A DNA stretch of 64,000 nt from Frigoribacterium sp. PvP032 (GCF_017833035.1 NZ_JAFIBM010000001.1:1612001-1676000); one strand, 5' to 3'; shown: positions 36,099 to 45,215, counted from the first letter of the stretch. Numbers and translations are program-made. Notes: generated by a model from the letters alone, not told the origin.

Positions 36099-36720
36099 GG
36101 TCCTGGCCGGCGCCGGCGCCGGTGCCGTCGTCGGTGCCGTCGTCGGTCGTGTCCTGCTCGGCGCGTCTCGTGCGCAGCAGGTCGGCGAGGTCGCCCTCGA
36201 CGAGCCCCCTGATGCGCTCGTCCCGCCCGTCGTCGTAGCCGGGCTCTGGCGACGCGGCCCAGCCGAGCCGATCGACCACGGTGCTGCCGACGTCGTCCCA
36301 GGCGCGCGACCTGGCCGCCTCGACGACGCCGCCGACGAACGCGTCGTCGTCGCGCCTCCTCGTCAGCTCGGCGGCGAGCGCCTTCGCGGTCGCTTCGCGG
36401 AGCTTCAGCGCGCCCGCGTCGTCGGTGCGGTAGTCGAACTGGTGCCGGGACTGCCCGTACGCGCGGCCGGTCTGGCGGCGGAGGCGGCGCACCCGGGCGG
36501 CCCCGGCGAGCTGCTGCTCGGCGAGGCGGGCCATGTCCTCGCGGACGACCTGGGTCGCCACGTCCTCGTCGAAGGGCAGCGCCTCCTGCAGCGCTCGCCG
36601 GATGACGTGGTTGGTCGCCGAGACCACGAGGGCTGAGCGGACGATCAGGAGCCCCTCGTCGACCGACCGCTCTAGGGCGGACCGCTCGGCGCGGCGGCGC
36701 TGGCCGGGACCGTGGGGCAC
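36085..36720 (-). CDS. Hypothetical protein, charged helical
   Basis: This 211-residue protein is not recognised. It is highly charged and mostly helical by appearance (RVRRLRRQTGRAYGQSR; KLREATAKALAAELTRRRDDD) with no membrane helix, and ends in an Asp/Thr/Gly-rich disordered tail (TTDDGTDDGTGAGAG). A GTG starts it at 36720. The C-terminal 14 bases overlap the end of the converging SDR gene. The coding frame has the GC skew expected of a real gene. Codons AGG-AGG-CGC in the L-T-R-R-R segment are one rare-codon instance of the polar motif. Confidence 0.6.
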   Translation of the reverse strand: MPHGPGQRRRAERSALERSVDEGLLIVRSALVVSATNHVIRRALQEALPFDEDVATQVVREDMARLAEQQLAGAARVRRLRRQTGRAYGQSRHQFDYRTDDAGALKLREATAKALAAELTRRRDDDAFVGGVVEAARSRAWDDVGSTVVDRLGWAASPEPGYDDGRDERIRGLVEGDLADLLRTRRAEQDTTDDGTDDGTGAGAGQDLSRG

Positions 36721-36838
36721 AGGCAGCCTCCTGGGGGACGGGCGCCGCAGGGCGACGGGCGGGGGTGGGCGCGCCCCAGGCTAGCGACGTGTCGCCGAGG
36801 CTGTGATCCTGCGCCGGGGACCTGTCTACGGTGGCGTC

Positions 36839-37603
36839 ATGACCGCCTCCCCGCTGGACGCCTCCCCGGTGTCCGCCGCCGCGCCTCCTCTGCTCCGTCG
36901 CCCGTTCGTGCGCCAGCACTGGGGCGGGCTGGCGTTCGCGCACTGGCGGGTGGAGCCCGAGCGCGTGGCGCCGCTGCTGCCGCCCGGCACCCGTCCCGAC
37001 GTGCACGACGGGTCGACCTGGGTCGGGCTCATCCCGTTCCGCCTCTCGGGCAGCGCGTTCGGACCGCTGCCCGCCGTGCCGTGGGCAGGCTCCTTCCTGG
37101 AGACGAACGTGCGGCTCTACTCGGTCGACGACCTCGGCCGCCGCGGCGTCGTGTTCCGCACCCTCGAGGCACAGAAGCTGCTGCCGGTGCTGGGTGCGCA
37201 GGCCGGCCTCGGCCTGCCCTACCGCTGGGCGTCGATGAGCAGGCGAGAACGAGGAGGTGTCGTCGAGTACGCCTCCCGTCGCCACGGCCCCGGAGCGCGA
37301 CCGTCCAGCCGGCTCGCCGTCCGCCCCCTCGCCGACGAGGTGGTCGGCGACCCCCTCGCGGACTTCCTCACCGCACGCTGGGGCATGCACGTGGCCCGCG
37401 GCGGACAGACCCGGTACTGGCCGAACGAGCACGCGTCGTGGTCGCTGCGCCGCGCCGAGCTGGTCGACCTCGACGACGAGCTGGTGGCCGACTCGGGCCT
37501 GCCGGGGATCACCGACCGCGAGCCCGACTCGCTGCTCTGGTCGGACGGGGTCGACACGGTGTTCGCGCCGCCCGGGGGCCGGTGGGAGGCGCCCCGTGAC
37601 TGA
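36839..37603 (+). CDS. DUF2071/YqjF-family protein
   Basis: This 254-residue protein of the YqjF (DUF2071) family has RPFVRQHWGGLAFAHWRVEPERVAPLLPPG at the start, WVGLIPFRLSG and FLETNVRLYSVDDLGRRGVVFRTLEAQ, the order seen across the family. The fold is acetoacetate-decarboxylase-like; no biochemical activity is established. TACGGT (36827-36832) lies 6 bases before the ATG (leaderless). The next, degenerate ORF starts inside its last codons. Confidence 0.85.
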   Translation: MTASPLDASPVSAAAPPLLRRPFVRQHWGGLAFAHWRVEPERVAPLLPPGTRPDVHDGSTWVGLIPFRLSGSAFGPLPAVPWAGSFLETNVRLYSVDDLGRRGVVFRTLEAQKLLPVLGAQAGLGLPYRWASMSRRERGGVVEYASRRHGPGARPSSRLAVRPLADEVVGDPLADFLTARWGMHVARGGQTRYWPNEHASWSLRRAELVDLDDELVADSGLPGITDREPDSLLWSDGVDTVFAPPGGRWEAPRD

Positions 37604-38084
37604 GCGAGGAAGCACGACCGCAGAGCCGATCCGCGTCGAGCTGACCGACGATGAGCGGGAGGTCCTTCTTCAGGGCCTCGGGCAGTGGGGCGGTCCGGCC
37701 GACCTCTCGGACCCGATGGCCGTGGCCATGGGCTTCGCGAGCCGAGCTGACTTCTCCGTCGCGGCCAGGAGATTGTCGGCGTTGCTGGGTCGGCCGCGCC
37801 GTCGATCGGTGCTTCGCGCAGCCGCTCGGCTGCACCCGGACGCGCGGACTGTGGGCGCCACCGTCAGTCCGGACAACGCGGCCTCCCTCGCGTTCGTCGA
37901 GAGCTACGGGTTCTTCGAGAACGGCGGGCAATGGGACGACGAAGACTGCCGGGAGATGATCTTCGAGACGTCGGCCTGGGCAATGGCTACGTTTTTTGTC
38001 GCGGTGTGCTGCCGCAGTGACCCGGGGAGAGACGAGTTCAGATGCTTGAACGCACGCGGCCGGTGCTCGGCCTGGCGGTGCTGA
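37596..38084 (+). pseudogene. Chimeric ORF ending in a GNAT-like C-terminal remnant
   Basis: The reading frame opens with a GTG overlapping the end of the DUF2071 gene. Residues 1 to about 70 look like an unknown small protein (VELTDDEREVLLQGLGQW). The next part, about residues 75-125 (VGATVSPDNAASLAFVESYGFFENGGQWDDED), is the C-terminal third of a GNAT acetyltransferase without its acetyl-CoA-binding part. The last 35 residues have no family character and run through a T-rich stretch. A deletion fusing two genes, with later decay, is the likeliest history. Confidence 0.55.
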
Positions 38085-38464
38085 CGGCATGTGTGCTCGT
38101 GTCGGGCTGCGCCGTCCAGCGCGAGGGCCCGGGAGACACGAACTGCGTTCCGCGGATGAGCGTCTCGTCTGGTGAGGTCGTCCGAGGCGAGGTGGTGACG
38201 CTCGTCACGGCCGATGTCTGCGAGGTGGAGCTCCCGTCGGGCGGGTGGCGAGTGTCTGCGGGGCACGTGGGCGACGGGACGGCGGTCATCGTCGCCGAGA
38301 CTGATGAGGCACTCGACGGTTCGTTCGAGGTCTCTCTCGAGCTGCCGGCTGACTTCCCGACGGGTGACGCGTGGATCGGCATCGAGAACTGGGACTACTC
38401 GACGTGCGCCGATGCCGGCAGCTGCGCTGGCCCCTCGACCGTCTTCACGGTCGTCGCGGCGTAG
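38042..38464 (+). CDS. Small secreted lipoprotein, unknown function
   Basis: This 140-residue protein has a signal peptide and lipobox L-V-S-G-C (Cys about 23). The mature part is beta-rich, with four Cys (CVPRM, DVCEVEL, TCADAGSC) that could form two disulfides, and a pattern (SSGEVVRGEVVTLVTADVCEVELPSGGW) like a small immunoglobulin-like domain. No homologue is recognised. It overlaps the end of the preceding degenerate ORF. No strong ribosome binding site is seen before the ATG. Confidence 0.6.
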   Translation: MLERTRPVLGLAVLTACVLVSGCAVQREGPGDTNCVPRMSVSSGEVVRGEVVTLVTADVCEVELPSGGWRVSAGHVGDGTAVIVAETDEALDGSFEVSLELPADFPTGDAWIGIENWDYSTCADAGSCAGPSTVFTVVAA

Positions 38465-38730
38465 CTGTCAGGGAGTGGACGGGCGGGCGTTCCCGCTTGC
38501 GCTGCTCTTCTCGCAGCCAGACATCTCAGGGCAGAGCGGCGACGGCTCCCGATAGCCGATGGCTCAGTGGTCGTCTCTGCCGGGCCCCCGTGGGTGACGC
38601 GTCGTTCGCCGGCCGCATCATCGTCGCGACGGGGCTCGGGACCATCCTCCGTACCCTCGTGCTCCTCCTTCGAGCACGGAGGCAGTCGCGACGACGACGA
38701 GGACCCGAGTCCTGGGCCCGCGACCGTCGA

Positions 38731-39063
38731 TCAGGACGGTGGCCCGTTCACGGTCCACTCGACAGCTTCGACGAGCGTGGCGACGACGTACGCCATGGGG
38801 ACAGTCAACAGCCCGGTGAGGACGGAGACGACAGCCCAGCGGGAGCGGCTGGGTGCCCGCAGCCCGCGGGATCGCCATGCGACGACCGCACCGATCGCCC
38901 CCAGTGCTGGTGACCCCACGAGCACCCAGCCGAAGAAAGCGCCGTCGTCCGCCGTGGCGGAGTAGACGAACGGGAGCGCGACGGCGGCGAGCATGAGCGC
39001 GATGGTCCACAGGGGCACGCGTCGCCGAGGTCGGTCGCCGGTCGCGGATCCCGCTCCACTCAC
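38731..39063 (-). CDS. Small membrane protein, three helices
   Basis: This 110-residue protein has three predicted transmembrane segments (about 18-35, 45-62, 77-98) and no recognised family. Its GTG start overlaps the stop of the next upstream gene (GTGA), so the two small membrane proteins are translationally coupled and may act as a pair. It lies in the accessory-looking stretch between the DUF2071 gene and the hut cluster. Bases 38465-38730 downstream of it carry no supported gene. Confidence 0.55.
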   Translation of the reverse strand: MSGAGSATGDRPRRRVPLWTIALMLAAVALPFVYSATADDGAFFGWVLVGSPALGAIGAVVAWRSRGLRAPSRSRWAVVSVLTGLLTVPMAYVVATLVEAVEWTVNGPPS

Positions 39064-39338
39064 CTGGAGTCCTCCTCCCGCGGAGCTGTCGCCTCGTGCC
39101 CCGTCCTTCCGCGGACAGCCCGGCGATGTCGACCTGCCCACCTCGCTGAGAGAACGGCACCGACGAGGAAGGCGACGACGAAGCCCACGAGCAACGCCCA
39201 GCGCCAGGCGGCCGATCCATCCTCTTGGGCAATTGTGAACAGAAGGATGCTCACACTGACCGCGACGACGGCACAGCCCATGCCCGCGAGGCCCTCCCAC
39301 CAGAGCGGCTTGGCACCCGTGGGCATCCGGTCGTACAT
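39060..39338 (-). CDS. Small membrane protein, two helices
   Basis: This 92-residue protein has two predicted transmembrane helices (about 17-37 and 46-64) and a basic, Arg/His-rich cytoplasmic tail. TAGGGT lies exactly 6 bases before the ATG, so it is transcribed from a leaderless promoter, which supports it as a real gene. It is coupled to the following three-helix protein. Function unknown. Confidence 0.6.
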   Translation of the reverse strand: MYDRMPTGAKPLWWEGLAGMGCAVVAVSVSILLFTIAQEDGSAAWRWALLVGFVVAFLVGAVLSARWAGRHRRAVRGRTGHEATAPREEDSR

Positions 39339-39883
39339 ACCTGGACCCTAGGCGTAGTCCTGCGACCCCGCTGCTGTCGGTCAGGCAGCCGGCCGGCAAG
39401 GCCCTCCGTGATCGCGCGGCCACGTCGACGGCCACGTCGACCGGTAGCTCGCAGCGTCGGTTCGTCCCGCGATCTTCGTCGAGGTGTTCGTCTGCCCACC
39501 CTCGCAGCTCGACGGCTGATCGTGGGTCTCGACGGCCGCGTGTTGACCGCGACGCATCTCGCTGAGATCCTTCTCGCAACCGACGGAGGTCGCCATGTTC
39601 GAGGAACGCGGGTGGTTCGCCGAGGCTGACGCCAGAGCGCTCAGGCCCGCCGACACTGTCAACGCCGTCGATCATCGGGGCGATGATCCCCAGGCCGAGC
39701 GTCGGCCTGGCCCGCTGCCTCTCGGGCTGTTCGACCGCCTCCTGCGGGGCTTCCCCTGGCACGATGGCGTGCAGCGAGCCCGCCGGTAGCCAGCGACTCA
39801 GCGTCGGTTCGTCCTTCGCACGCGTCGGTCTCATGACCGGCCGGACGTCCGATCGCCGACCGGCTGTCGAACGAGGTCGCACC
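39339..39883. other. Gene-free stretch with imperfect direct repeats
   Basis: No convincing gene is seen in these 545 bases. CAGCGTCGGTTCGTCC occurs at 39452-39467 and 39799-39814, each preceded by a related CCGGTAGC, and GGCCACGTCGAC is tandemly doubled near 39418-39441. This looks like decayed or rearranged sequence. Short open frames here have no ribosome binding site and no family character. Confidence 0.5.
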
Positions 39884-39895
39884 TATGCTGACCGC

Positions 39896-40459
39896 GTGTC
39901 TGCTGCCGAGGTCGTCCAGCTCCTGCGAGAACGACGTGTCGCGCTCGAGAGGGGGCTCTCCGAGCGTGAACTGGCTCGGGCCGAACGACGGTACGGCGTC
40001 CGCTTCGCCCAGGACCACGGCGAGCTCCTGCGCCTGGCGCTCCCCGTCGGAGACCGCTGGCCGAACTGGCGGGCACGAGCGGACGAGGGCGTCCGCAGTG
40101 CGATCCGAGGGCCTCTCGAGGGCATCCTGTTCGATGTCGAGAACAACGTCTTCTGGCCTGCATCCTGGGGCGAGCGTCCAGACTCCCGCGCGGCGCGGTC
40201 CGAGATCGTCGAGCACCAGGTCAGCACATGGCCGCAGCTCGTGCCGTTGTACGCCCACCGCTTCGTCCCGGCAGCCCCGTTCGGCCCAGGAGCCCCGGTC
40301 TTCTCGGTGCACCAGACCGACGTCGTCGTCTACGGCGCGAACCTGCTGGACTACGCGGCCCGCGAGTTCGGCACGACGCGGTCGCTCCCTGTGCCAGACC
40401 TCGTGACGGACGGGTCGTCGCCGTGGTCGCTCCTTGCCGTCGGAGAGGACGTTCCCTGA
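39896..40459 (+). CDS. SUKH/SMI1-KNR4-like protein
   Basis: This protein has 187 residues from the GTG at 39896. An opening helix (VVQLLRERRVALERGLSERELARAERRYGVRFAQDHGELLRLALP) and LVPLYAHRFVPAAP followed by PVFSVHQTDVVVYGANLLDYAAREF match a common SMI1/KNR4-like (SUKH) pattern. SUKH proteins often act as immunity proteins against polymorphic toxins, but many stand alone, as here; no toxin gene is near. TATGCT (39884-39889) lies 6 bases before the start (leaderless). Confidence 0.65.
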   Translation: MSAAEVVQLLRERRVALERGLSERELARAERRYGVRFAQDHGELLRLALPVGDRWPNWRARADEGVRSAIRGPLEGILFDVENNVFWPASWGERPDSRAARSEIVEHQVSTWPQLVPLYAHRFVPAAPFGPGAPVFSVHQTDVVVYGANLLDYAAREFGTTRSLPVPDLVTDGSSPWSLLAVGEDVP

Positions 40460-40560
40460 AGGCGGAGAGGCCCGGCGCGGCGACGCGTGCCGTCGAGGGG
40501 CAGACAAGGCGGGTGCCCCATCTCCAGGCCGCTCCGGCCGGCCCCCTCGCGAACCCGGCC

Positions 40561-40800
40561 GTGCCCCGCACCCCCGACGAGATCGCCCTCGAGGCGGAGA
40601 CCGGGATCGGTCTCGAGCAACTGCACCACGGCGTCGGCCCCGCCGCGTGGGCGGTGCTCGGCCGGGCTGCGGCGCGGGGCCACGGAGTGCGGATCGGCCT
40701 GGAGGACGTCGACACCCTGCCGGACGGCGCGGTCGCGACCTCGACCGCCGCGCTCGTCGCCGCTGCCCGTGCCCTCCTCACGGAGGCGCGCTGCCGCTGA
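40561..40800 (+). pseudogene. C-terminal fragment of a BKACE (DUF849) enzyme
   Basis: About 79 residues match the end of beta-keto acid cleavage enzymes (3-keto-5-aminohexanoate cleavage type): RTPDEIALEAETGIGLEQLHHGVGPAAW, RIGLEDVDTLPDG, then ALVAAARALL. Full-length enzymes have roughly 245-310 residues and hold the zinc and substrate residues in the missing part, so this is a remnant. It lies between the SUKH-like gene and the hut regulator. Confidence 0.6.
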
Positions 40801-40872
40801 CGCCTCCTCGGCTGCGCGGCCAGCCGCCGAGCGTGCCTGCCGTCGCACTCGTCGCGGACTCGTCACGGCTGC

Positions 40873-41739
40873 CTAGCGGACCTGGTGCTCCCAGGTGGGG
40901 ACGAGCTCCTCGTGGGCCTCGAGCCGGGCCTGGGTGCGGCGGGGCTCGCGTCGGGCGAGGGCGTCGAGCAGGGCGATCGAGAGCGTGACGACGGCGGCGT
41001 GCGAGTCGAAGACGAGGTCCGTCCCGACCGGGGCGACGAGGGCGACGTCGAGCAGGTCGGCGAAGGGCACGAGGGGAGTGTCGACGATCGCGACGGTGGC
41101 CAGGCCGAGGGAGCGGGCGTGGGCGACGGCCTGCACCGTGGCTTCCGGGTGGCGGGGCATGACGATGAAGAGCACCGCGCTCGCGCCGTCGAGGTGCAGC
41201 TGGGTCACCGCGTCGATCAACGACGCGCCGTCGTCGAGCACGCGGACGTCGGGCAGCACCTTCTGGGCCAGGTGGCCCAGGTAGTGCGCGAGGGACGCGG
41301 AGACCCGCAGGCCGACGATCCCGAGGGGCCGGGTCCCTGCGAGCAGGTCGACCGCCCGCACCATCCGGTCGGAGGCGACGGTCTGCTCGACGGCCAGGAG
41401 GTTGTCCCGCTCGCGGGCGAGGGCGACCGCGGGGACGCTGTCGGGGCCGGGCGACGGGCTGTCGGTCGGCGACGCGGAGAGCACGCGCTCGCGGGCGGCG
41501 GCGCGGAACTCGGCCCAGCCCGAGAACCCGAACGCCGTCGCCATGCGGGTCACCGTGGGCTGGCTGACCCCGGCCGCCTCGGCGACGTCGACGCTCGAGG
41601 CGAAGGCCACGTCCGGCAGCGAGTCGAGCATGTGCTGCGCCACCCGGCGCTGGGTGGGCGAGAGCCGGTGGGCGTGCACCAGGTCGAGCAGCCACGACCG
41701 GACACGATCCAGCGACTGGGTGCCGGGGGAGTCGGTCAC
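40873..41739 (-). CDS. RpiR/MurR-family regulator, putative hut regulator
   Basis: The protein has 288 residues. The N-terminal HTH_6 domain (about 12-85) has LSPTQRRVAQHMLDSLPDVAFASSVDVAEAAGVSQPTVTRMATAFGFSGWAEFR. The C-terminal SIS-like domain (about 130-265) has GLRVSASLAHYLGHLAQKVLPDVRVL and LFIVMPRHPEATVQAV. RpiR-type regulators usually sense phosphosugars; inside this cluster it more likely senses a histidine-pathway intermediate. The GTG start overlaps the lyase stop (GTGA). Its probable target is the inverted repeat at 43403-43426. Confidence 0.85.
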   Translation of the reverse strand: MTDSPGTQSLDRVRSWLLDLVHAHRLSPTQRRVAQHMLDSLPDVAFASSVDVAEAAGVSQPTVTRMATAFGFSGWAEFRAAARERVLSASPTDSPSPGPDSVPAVALARERDNLLAVEQTVASDRMVRAVDLLAGTRPLGIVGLRVSASLAHYLGHLAQKVLPDVRVLDDGASLIDAVTQLHLDGASAVLFIVMPRHPEATVQAVAHARSLGLATVAIVDTPLVPFADLLDVALVAPVGTDLVFDSHAAVVTLSIALLDALARREPRRTQARLEAHEELVPTWEHQVR

Positions 41740-43346
41740 GAGGTCCCTCCCTGCGGGGACGAGGGGGACGCAGGCGGCGGGGCCTGCCGGGCGGGGAAGT
41801 CGGCGAGCACGGCGCCGAGGCCGGGCAGCTCGGCCTCCATCCGCTCTATGTCCGGTCCGAGGGGACGGTCGTCGGTCGACGCGTCGATCAGGCCGACGAG
41901 GTGCTCGAAGACCGGAAGGAGGCGCGTGCCGGCCACGCGGTCGGGCGCCATCTGGAGGGCGCGGACGGCCGCGAACAGCTCGACGGCCAGCACGGCGCCG
42001 GCCGAGCGCACCAGGCTGGTCAGCAGCCTCGTGCTCTGGATGGCGAAGCTCGCGTGGTCCTCGAGGCCCAGCGAGACGCTCACGCTGGCGTTCGTGACGG
42101 GTGCCGAGTCGACGCGCATGTGGGCCAGGGCGTCCTGCGCGACGTACTCGACGATCATGAGGCCGCTGCTGGTGGCGTTGCGCCGGGCGTCGGCGAGGAA
42201 CGGCGGGAGCCCGGTCATGTCGGCCCTCATCAGCAGCCCGAGCCGGCTCGTCGAGAGGCTGAAGACGGGGTGCAGCCCGATCCTGGCCGCGTCGAGCGTC
42301 CAGGCGAGCGTGGCGAGGTGGAACTGGCCGTGGTGTCGGACGCCGTCGTCGACCACGAGCGGGTTCTCCGCCGGGCCGCCGAGTTCCCGGTCGAGGGCGC
42401 CGAGCAGCACCGAGAGGGCGGTCCGGGCGGGAGCGTGGACCTGCGGGGCGGCCCTCAGCCCGAAGGGGTCCTGCAGGCGGGCCGCGCCGGCGGGCGGACC
42501 CGAGACGCGCTCCGTCAGCCAGCGCAGGCGTGCCGCCTCCTGCACCTGGCCGGGATGCGGCCTGGCCGCGTGGACCTGCTCGTCGAAGGCCTCGGCCGAG
42601 CCCCGCAGGGCACGGAAGCTCAGCGCGGCGACCACGGTGGCCGCGTCCAGCTGCCGGGCCGCGACGTCGGCGGCGAGAGCCGTCGTCGCGAGCGTGACGG
42701 CACTGGAGCTCATGAACGGCAGGGAGTCGCTGGGGGCGAACACGATCGGCTCGGCCGTCCCCGATCGCCAGGGCAGCTCGCCGATGAGCGTCAGGGCGAG
42801 CTCGGCCAGGGCCGTCACGTCGCCGGTGCCGACGGAGCCGGTGCGGTGGAACGTCGGGAGGGCGTCGGCGCGGACGGCGGCGAGGAGCCCGCGCACCACG
42901 GCGGGGCTGACCCCGGAGCCGCCGGCGAGCAGCTGGTTGAGCCGGACCACCAGGGCGGCCCTGGTGACGCGGTCGTCCTCGACCTCGCCGATCCCGGTGG
43001 CGTGGCTGCGGAGGAGGCGGAGCCCGTGCGCGGTCTGCTCGCGGACGACCTCCTCCTCCGAGAGCTCTTCCCCCTCGTCGACGAGCGCCACGGTGCGGTT
43101 GGCCCCCACGCCGGTGTTCGCGCCGTAGACGGTGCCGGCGTCCCGGGCGGCGAGGAAGGTCTCGTGCGAGCGGCGGACACGGTCGAGGGCGGCCTCCGGG
43201 ACGGTGACCTCGGCGTGCCTGTCGGCGATCGCGACGAGGTCGGCGACGCGCAGGGGCGTCCCGTCGAGCTCGATGCGGTCGATGCGGTCCGTTCGGCTCG
43301 TGTGGTCCGCGCGGTCCGCGTCGGTCGTCCCGGTCATGGTCGCCAC
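41736..43346 (-). CDS. hutH: Aromatic amino acid lyase family protein in HutH position
   Basis: This 536-residue protein has the all-helical HAL/PAL fold: YGANTGVG (catalytic Tyr about 74), QDPFGLRAAPQVHA and AENPLVVDDG. The stretch that normally holds the self-cyclising Ala-Ser-Gly (GSVGASGDLAPLAH) reads GSVGTGDVTALAE (about 170-182), one residue shorter, so the MIO electrophile cannot form in the usual way. Histidine ammonia-lyase is expected from context, since hutU, hutF, hutI and hutD are opposite, but activity is uncertain. The GTG start at 43346 has AGGAGG 5 bases upstream. Divergent to hutU. Confidence 0.75.
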   Translation of the reverse strand: MATMTGTTDADRADHTSRTDRIDRIELDGTPLRVADLVAIADRHAEVTVPEAALDRVRRSHETFLAARDAGTVYGANTGVGANRTVALVDEGEELSEEEVVREQTAHGLRLLRSHATGIGEVEDDRVTRAALVVRLNQLLAGGSGVSPAVVRGLLAAVRADALPTFHRTGSVGTGDVTALAELALTLIGELPWRSGTAEPIVFAPSDSLPFMSSSAVTLATTALAADVAARQLDAATVVAALSFRALRGSAEAFDEQVHAARPHPGQVQEAARLRWLTERVSGPPAGAARLQDPFGLRAAPQVHAPARTALSVLLGALDRELGGPAENPLVVDDGVRHHGQFHLATLAWTLDAARIGLHPVFSLSTSRLGLLMRADMTGLPPFLADARRNATSSGLMIVEYVAQDALAHMRVDSAPVTNASVSVSLGLEDHASFAIQSTRLLTSLVRSAGAVLAVELFAAVRALQMAPDRVAGTRLLPVFEHLVGLIDASTDDRPLGPDIERMEAELPGLGAVLADFPARQAPPPASPSSPQGGTS

Positions 43347-43392
43347 TGTGCCTCCTCGCTGTTTCGGGCTCGTGAACGAACCGTCGGGGCCA

Positions 43393-43426
43393 TTGACGAA
43401 GTATTCATGATCAACTCATGATGAAT
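43393..43426. promoter_or_regulatory. hut divergent promoter and inverted-repeat operator
   Basis: ATTCATGAT (43403-43411) and ATGATGAAT (43418-43426) form an inverted repeat with one mismatch around a 6-base centre. On the plus strand TTGACG (43393-43398) is a plausible -35 whose spacer and -10 region (CATGAT, 43417-43422) are covered by the repeat, so a bound regulator would block hutU transcription. The site lies 57 bases upstream of the lyase start and 35 bases before hutU. Confidence 0.6.
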
Positions 43427-43460
43427 CAACCCATTCACGACCGGAACGGAAGCAGCACTC

Positions 43461-45215
43461 GTGACACTCGACGCGAACCTCCCCGCCGCAGACGCCGCAG
43501 GCACGTCCCCCGACCCGTCGCCCTCCGGGCCCCGCCCGGTCAGGGCCCCTCGGGGCACCGAGCTCAGCTGTCGCGGCTGGCAGCAGGAGGCCGCCCTGCG
43601 CATGCTGATGAACAACCTCGACCCCGAGGTCGCCGAGCACCCCGACGACCTCGTCGTCTACGGCGGCACCGGCAAGGCGGCGCGCTCGTGGGAGGCCTTC
43701 GACGCGATGGTCGCGACCCTCCGGACCCTCGGCGACGACGAGACGATGCTCGTGCAGTCGGGCAAGCCGGTCGGCGTCTTCCGCACGAACGAGTGGTCGC
43801 CCCGGGTGCTCATCGCCAACTCGAACCTGGTCGGCGACTGGGCCAACTGGGAGGAGTTCCGCAGGCTCGACGCGATGGGCCTCATGATGTACGGCCAGAT
43901 GACGGCCGGGTCGTGGATCTACATCGGCACGCAGGGCATCCTCCAGGGCACCTACGAGACGTTCTCCGCGGTCGCCGACGCTGACTTCGGCGGCACCCTC
44001 GCCGGCACGATCACGCTGACCGCTGGCGTCGGGGGCATGGGAGGCGCGCAGCCCCTGGCCGTGACCATGAACGACGGCGTCGCGATCTGCATCGACGTCG
44101 ACCGCACCCGCATCGACCGGCGGGTCGAGCACCGGTACCTCGACGTCGCCGCCTCCAGCCTCGACGAGGCCCTCGAGCTGGCGGTCGCCGCCCGCGACGA
44201 GAGGCGCCCGCTCTCGATCGGCGTCGTCGGCAACGCCGCCGAGCTGGTGCCCGAGCTGCTCGCCCGCAAGGCGCCGATCGACATCGTCACCGACCAGACC
44301 TCGGCCCACGACCCGCTGTCGTACCTGCCGATCGGCACCCGTTTCGAGGACATGGCCGCGGAGGCCGCGGCCGACCCCGCCGGGTTCACCCTGCGCTCGC
44401 AGGCCGCGATGCGGGCCCACGTGGAGGCGATGATCGGCTTCATGGACGCCGGCGCGGTGGTGTTCGACTACGGCAACAGCATCCGCGGCGAGGCGCGCAC
44501 CGCGGGCTACGACCGGGCTTTCGACTTCCCCGGGTTCGTGCCCGCCTACATCCGTCCGCTCTTCGCCGAGGGCAAGGGGCCGTTCCGCTGGGCGGCGCTC
44601 TCGGGCGACCCGGCCGACATCGCGGCGACCGACAAGGCGATCCTCGAGCTGTTCCCCGAGAACGAGTCGCTGAGGAAGTGGATCACCATGGCGGGCGAGC
44701 GCGTCGCGTTCCAGGGGCTCCCGGCCCGCATCTGCTGGCTCGGCTACGGGGAGCGCCACCTGGCCGGGCTGAAGTTCAACGAGATGGTGGCGTCGGGCGA
44801 GCTGTCGGCGCCGATCGTCATCGGCCGCGACCACCTCGACTCCGGCTCCGTCGCGTCGCCGTACCGCGAGACCGAGGCCATGCTCGACGGCTCCGACGCC
44901 ATCGCCGACTGGCCCCTCCTGAACGCCATGGTCAACGTCGCGTCGGGGGCCACCTGGGTGTCGATCCACCAGGGCGGCGGCGTCGGCATGGGCCGCTCGA
45001 TCCACGCCGGGCAGGTCATCGTCGCCGACGGCACCGACCTCGCCGCCGAGAAGCTCGGACGCGTGCTCGTCGCCGACCCCGGCATGGGCGTCATCCGCCA
45101 CGCCGACGCCGGGTACGAGCGAGCCGTCGAGGTCGCCGCCGAGCGCGGCGTGCGCATCCCGATGCGCGAGCAGGGCGCCACCGCCGAGGGTACCGTCGAT
45201 GGCCCTCGCGCGTAG
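43461..45215 (+). CDS. hutU: Urocanate hydratase
   Basis: This 584-residue NAD+-dependent enzyme converts urocanate to imidazolonepropionate. Features seen are [27 protein letters not shown] at the start, [12 protein letters not shown], the NAD-binding [15 protein letters not shown] and [16 protein letters not shown], which holds the active-site cysteine. Length is slightly above the usual 550-560 because of an N-terminal Pro/Ser-rich extension of about 30 residues, so a downstream start is possible. It heads the plus-strand hut operon; the next gene starts 17 bases before its stop. Confidence 0.95.
   Translation: MTLDANLPAADAAGTSPDPSPSGPRPVRAPRGTELSCRGWQQEAALRMLMNNLDPEVAEHPDDLVVYGGTGKAARSWEAFDAMVATLRTLGDDETMLVQSGKPVGVFRTNEWSPRVLIANSNLVGDWANWEEFRRLDAMGLMMYGQMTAGSWIYIGTQGILQGTYETFSAVADADFGGTLAGTITLTAGVGGMGGAQPLAVTMNDGVAICIDVDRTRIDRRVEHRYLDVAASSLDEALELAVAARDERRPLSIGVVGNAAELVPELLARKAPIDIVTDQTSAHDPLSYLPIGTRFEDMAAEAAADPAGFTLRSQAAMRAHVEAMIGFMDAGAVVFDYGNSIRGEARTAGYDRAFDFPGFVPAYIRPLFAEGKGPFRWAALSGDPADIAATDKAILELFPENESLRKWITMAGERVAFQGLPARICWLGYGERHLAGLKFNEMVASGELSAPIVIGRDHLDSGSVASPYRETEAMLDGSDAIADWPLLNAMVNVASGATWVSIHQGGGVGMGRSIHAGQVIVADGTDLAAEKLGRVLVADPGMGVIRHADAGYERAVEVAAERGVRIPMREQGATAEGTVDGPRA

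Noticed and set aside
39381-39662. Possible 93-codon minus-strand gene in the accessory stretch
   Set aside because: No ribosome binding site, no domain, and it spans direct-repeat sequence; more likely non-coding.
39595-39789. 64-codon plus-strand ORF
   Set aside because: Low-complexity charged translation, no promoter or ribosome binding site, not coupled to any gene.
41736-43346. Frameshift as the cause of the missing MIO triad
   Set aside because: The deletion is exactly one residue, the frame stays open, and the protein remains lyase-like on both sides.
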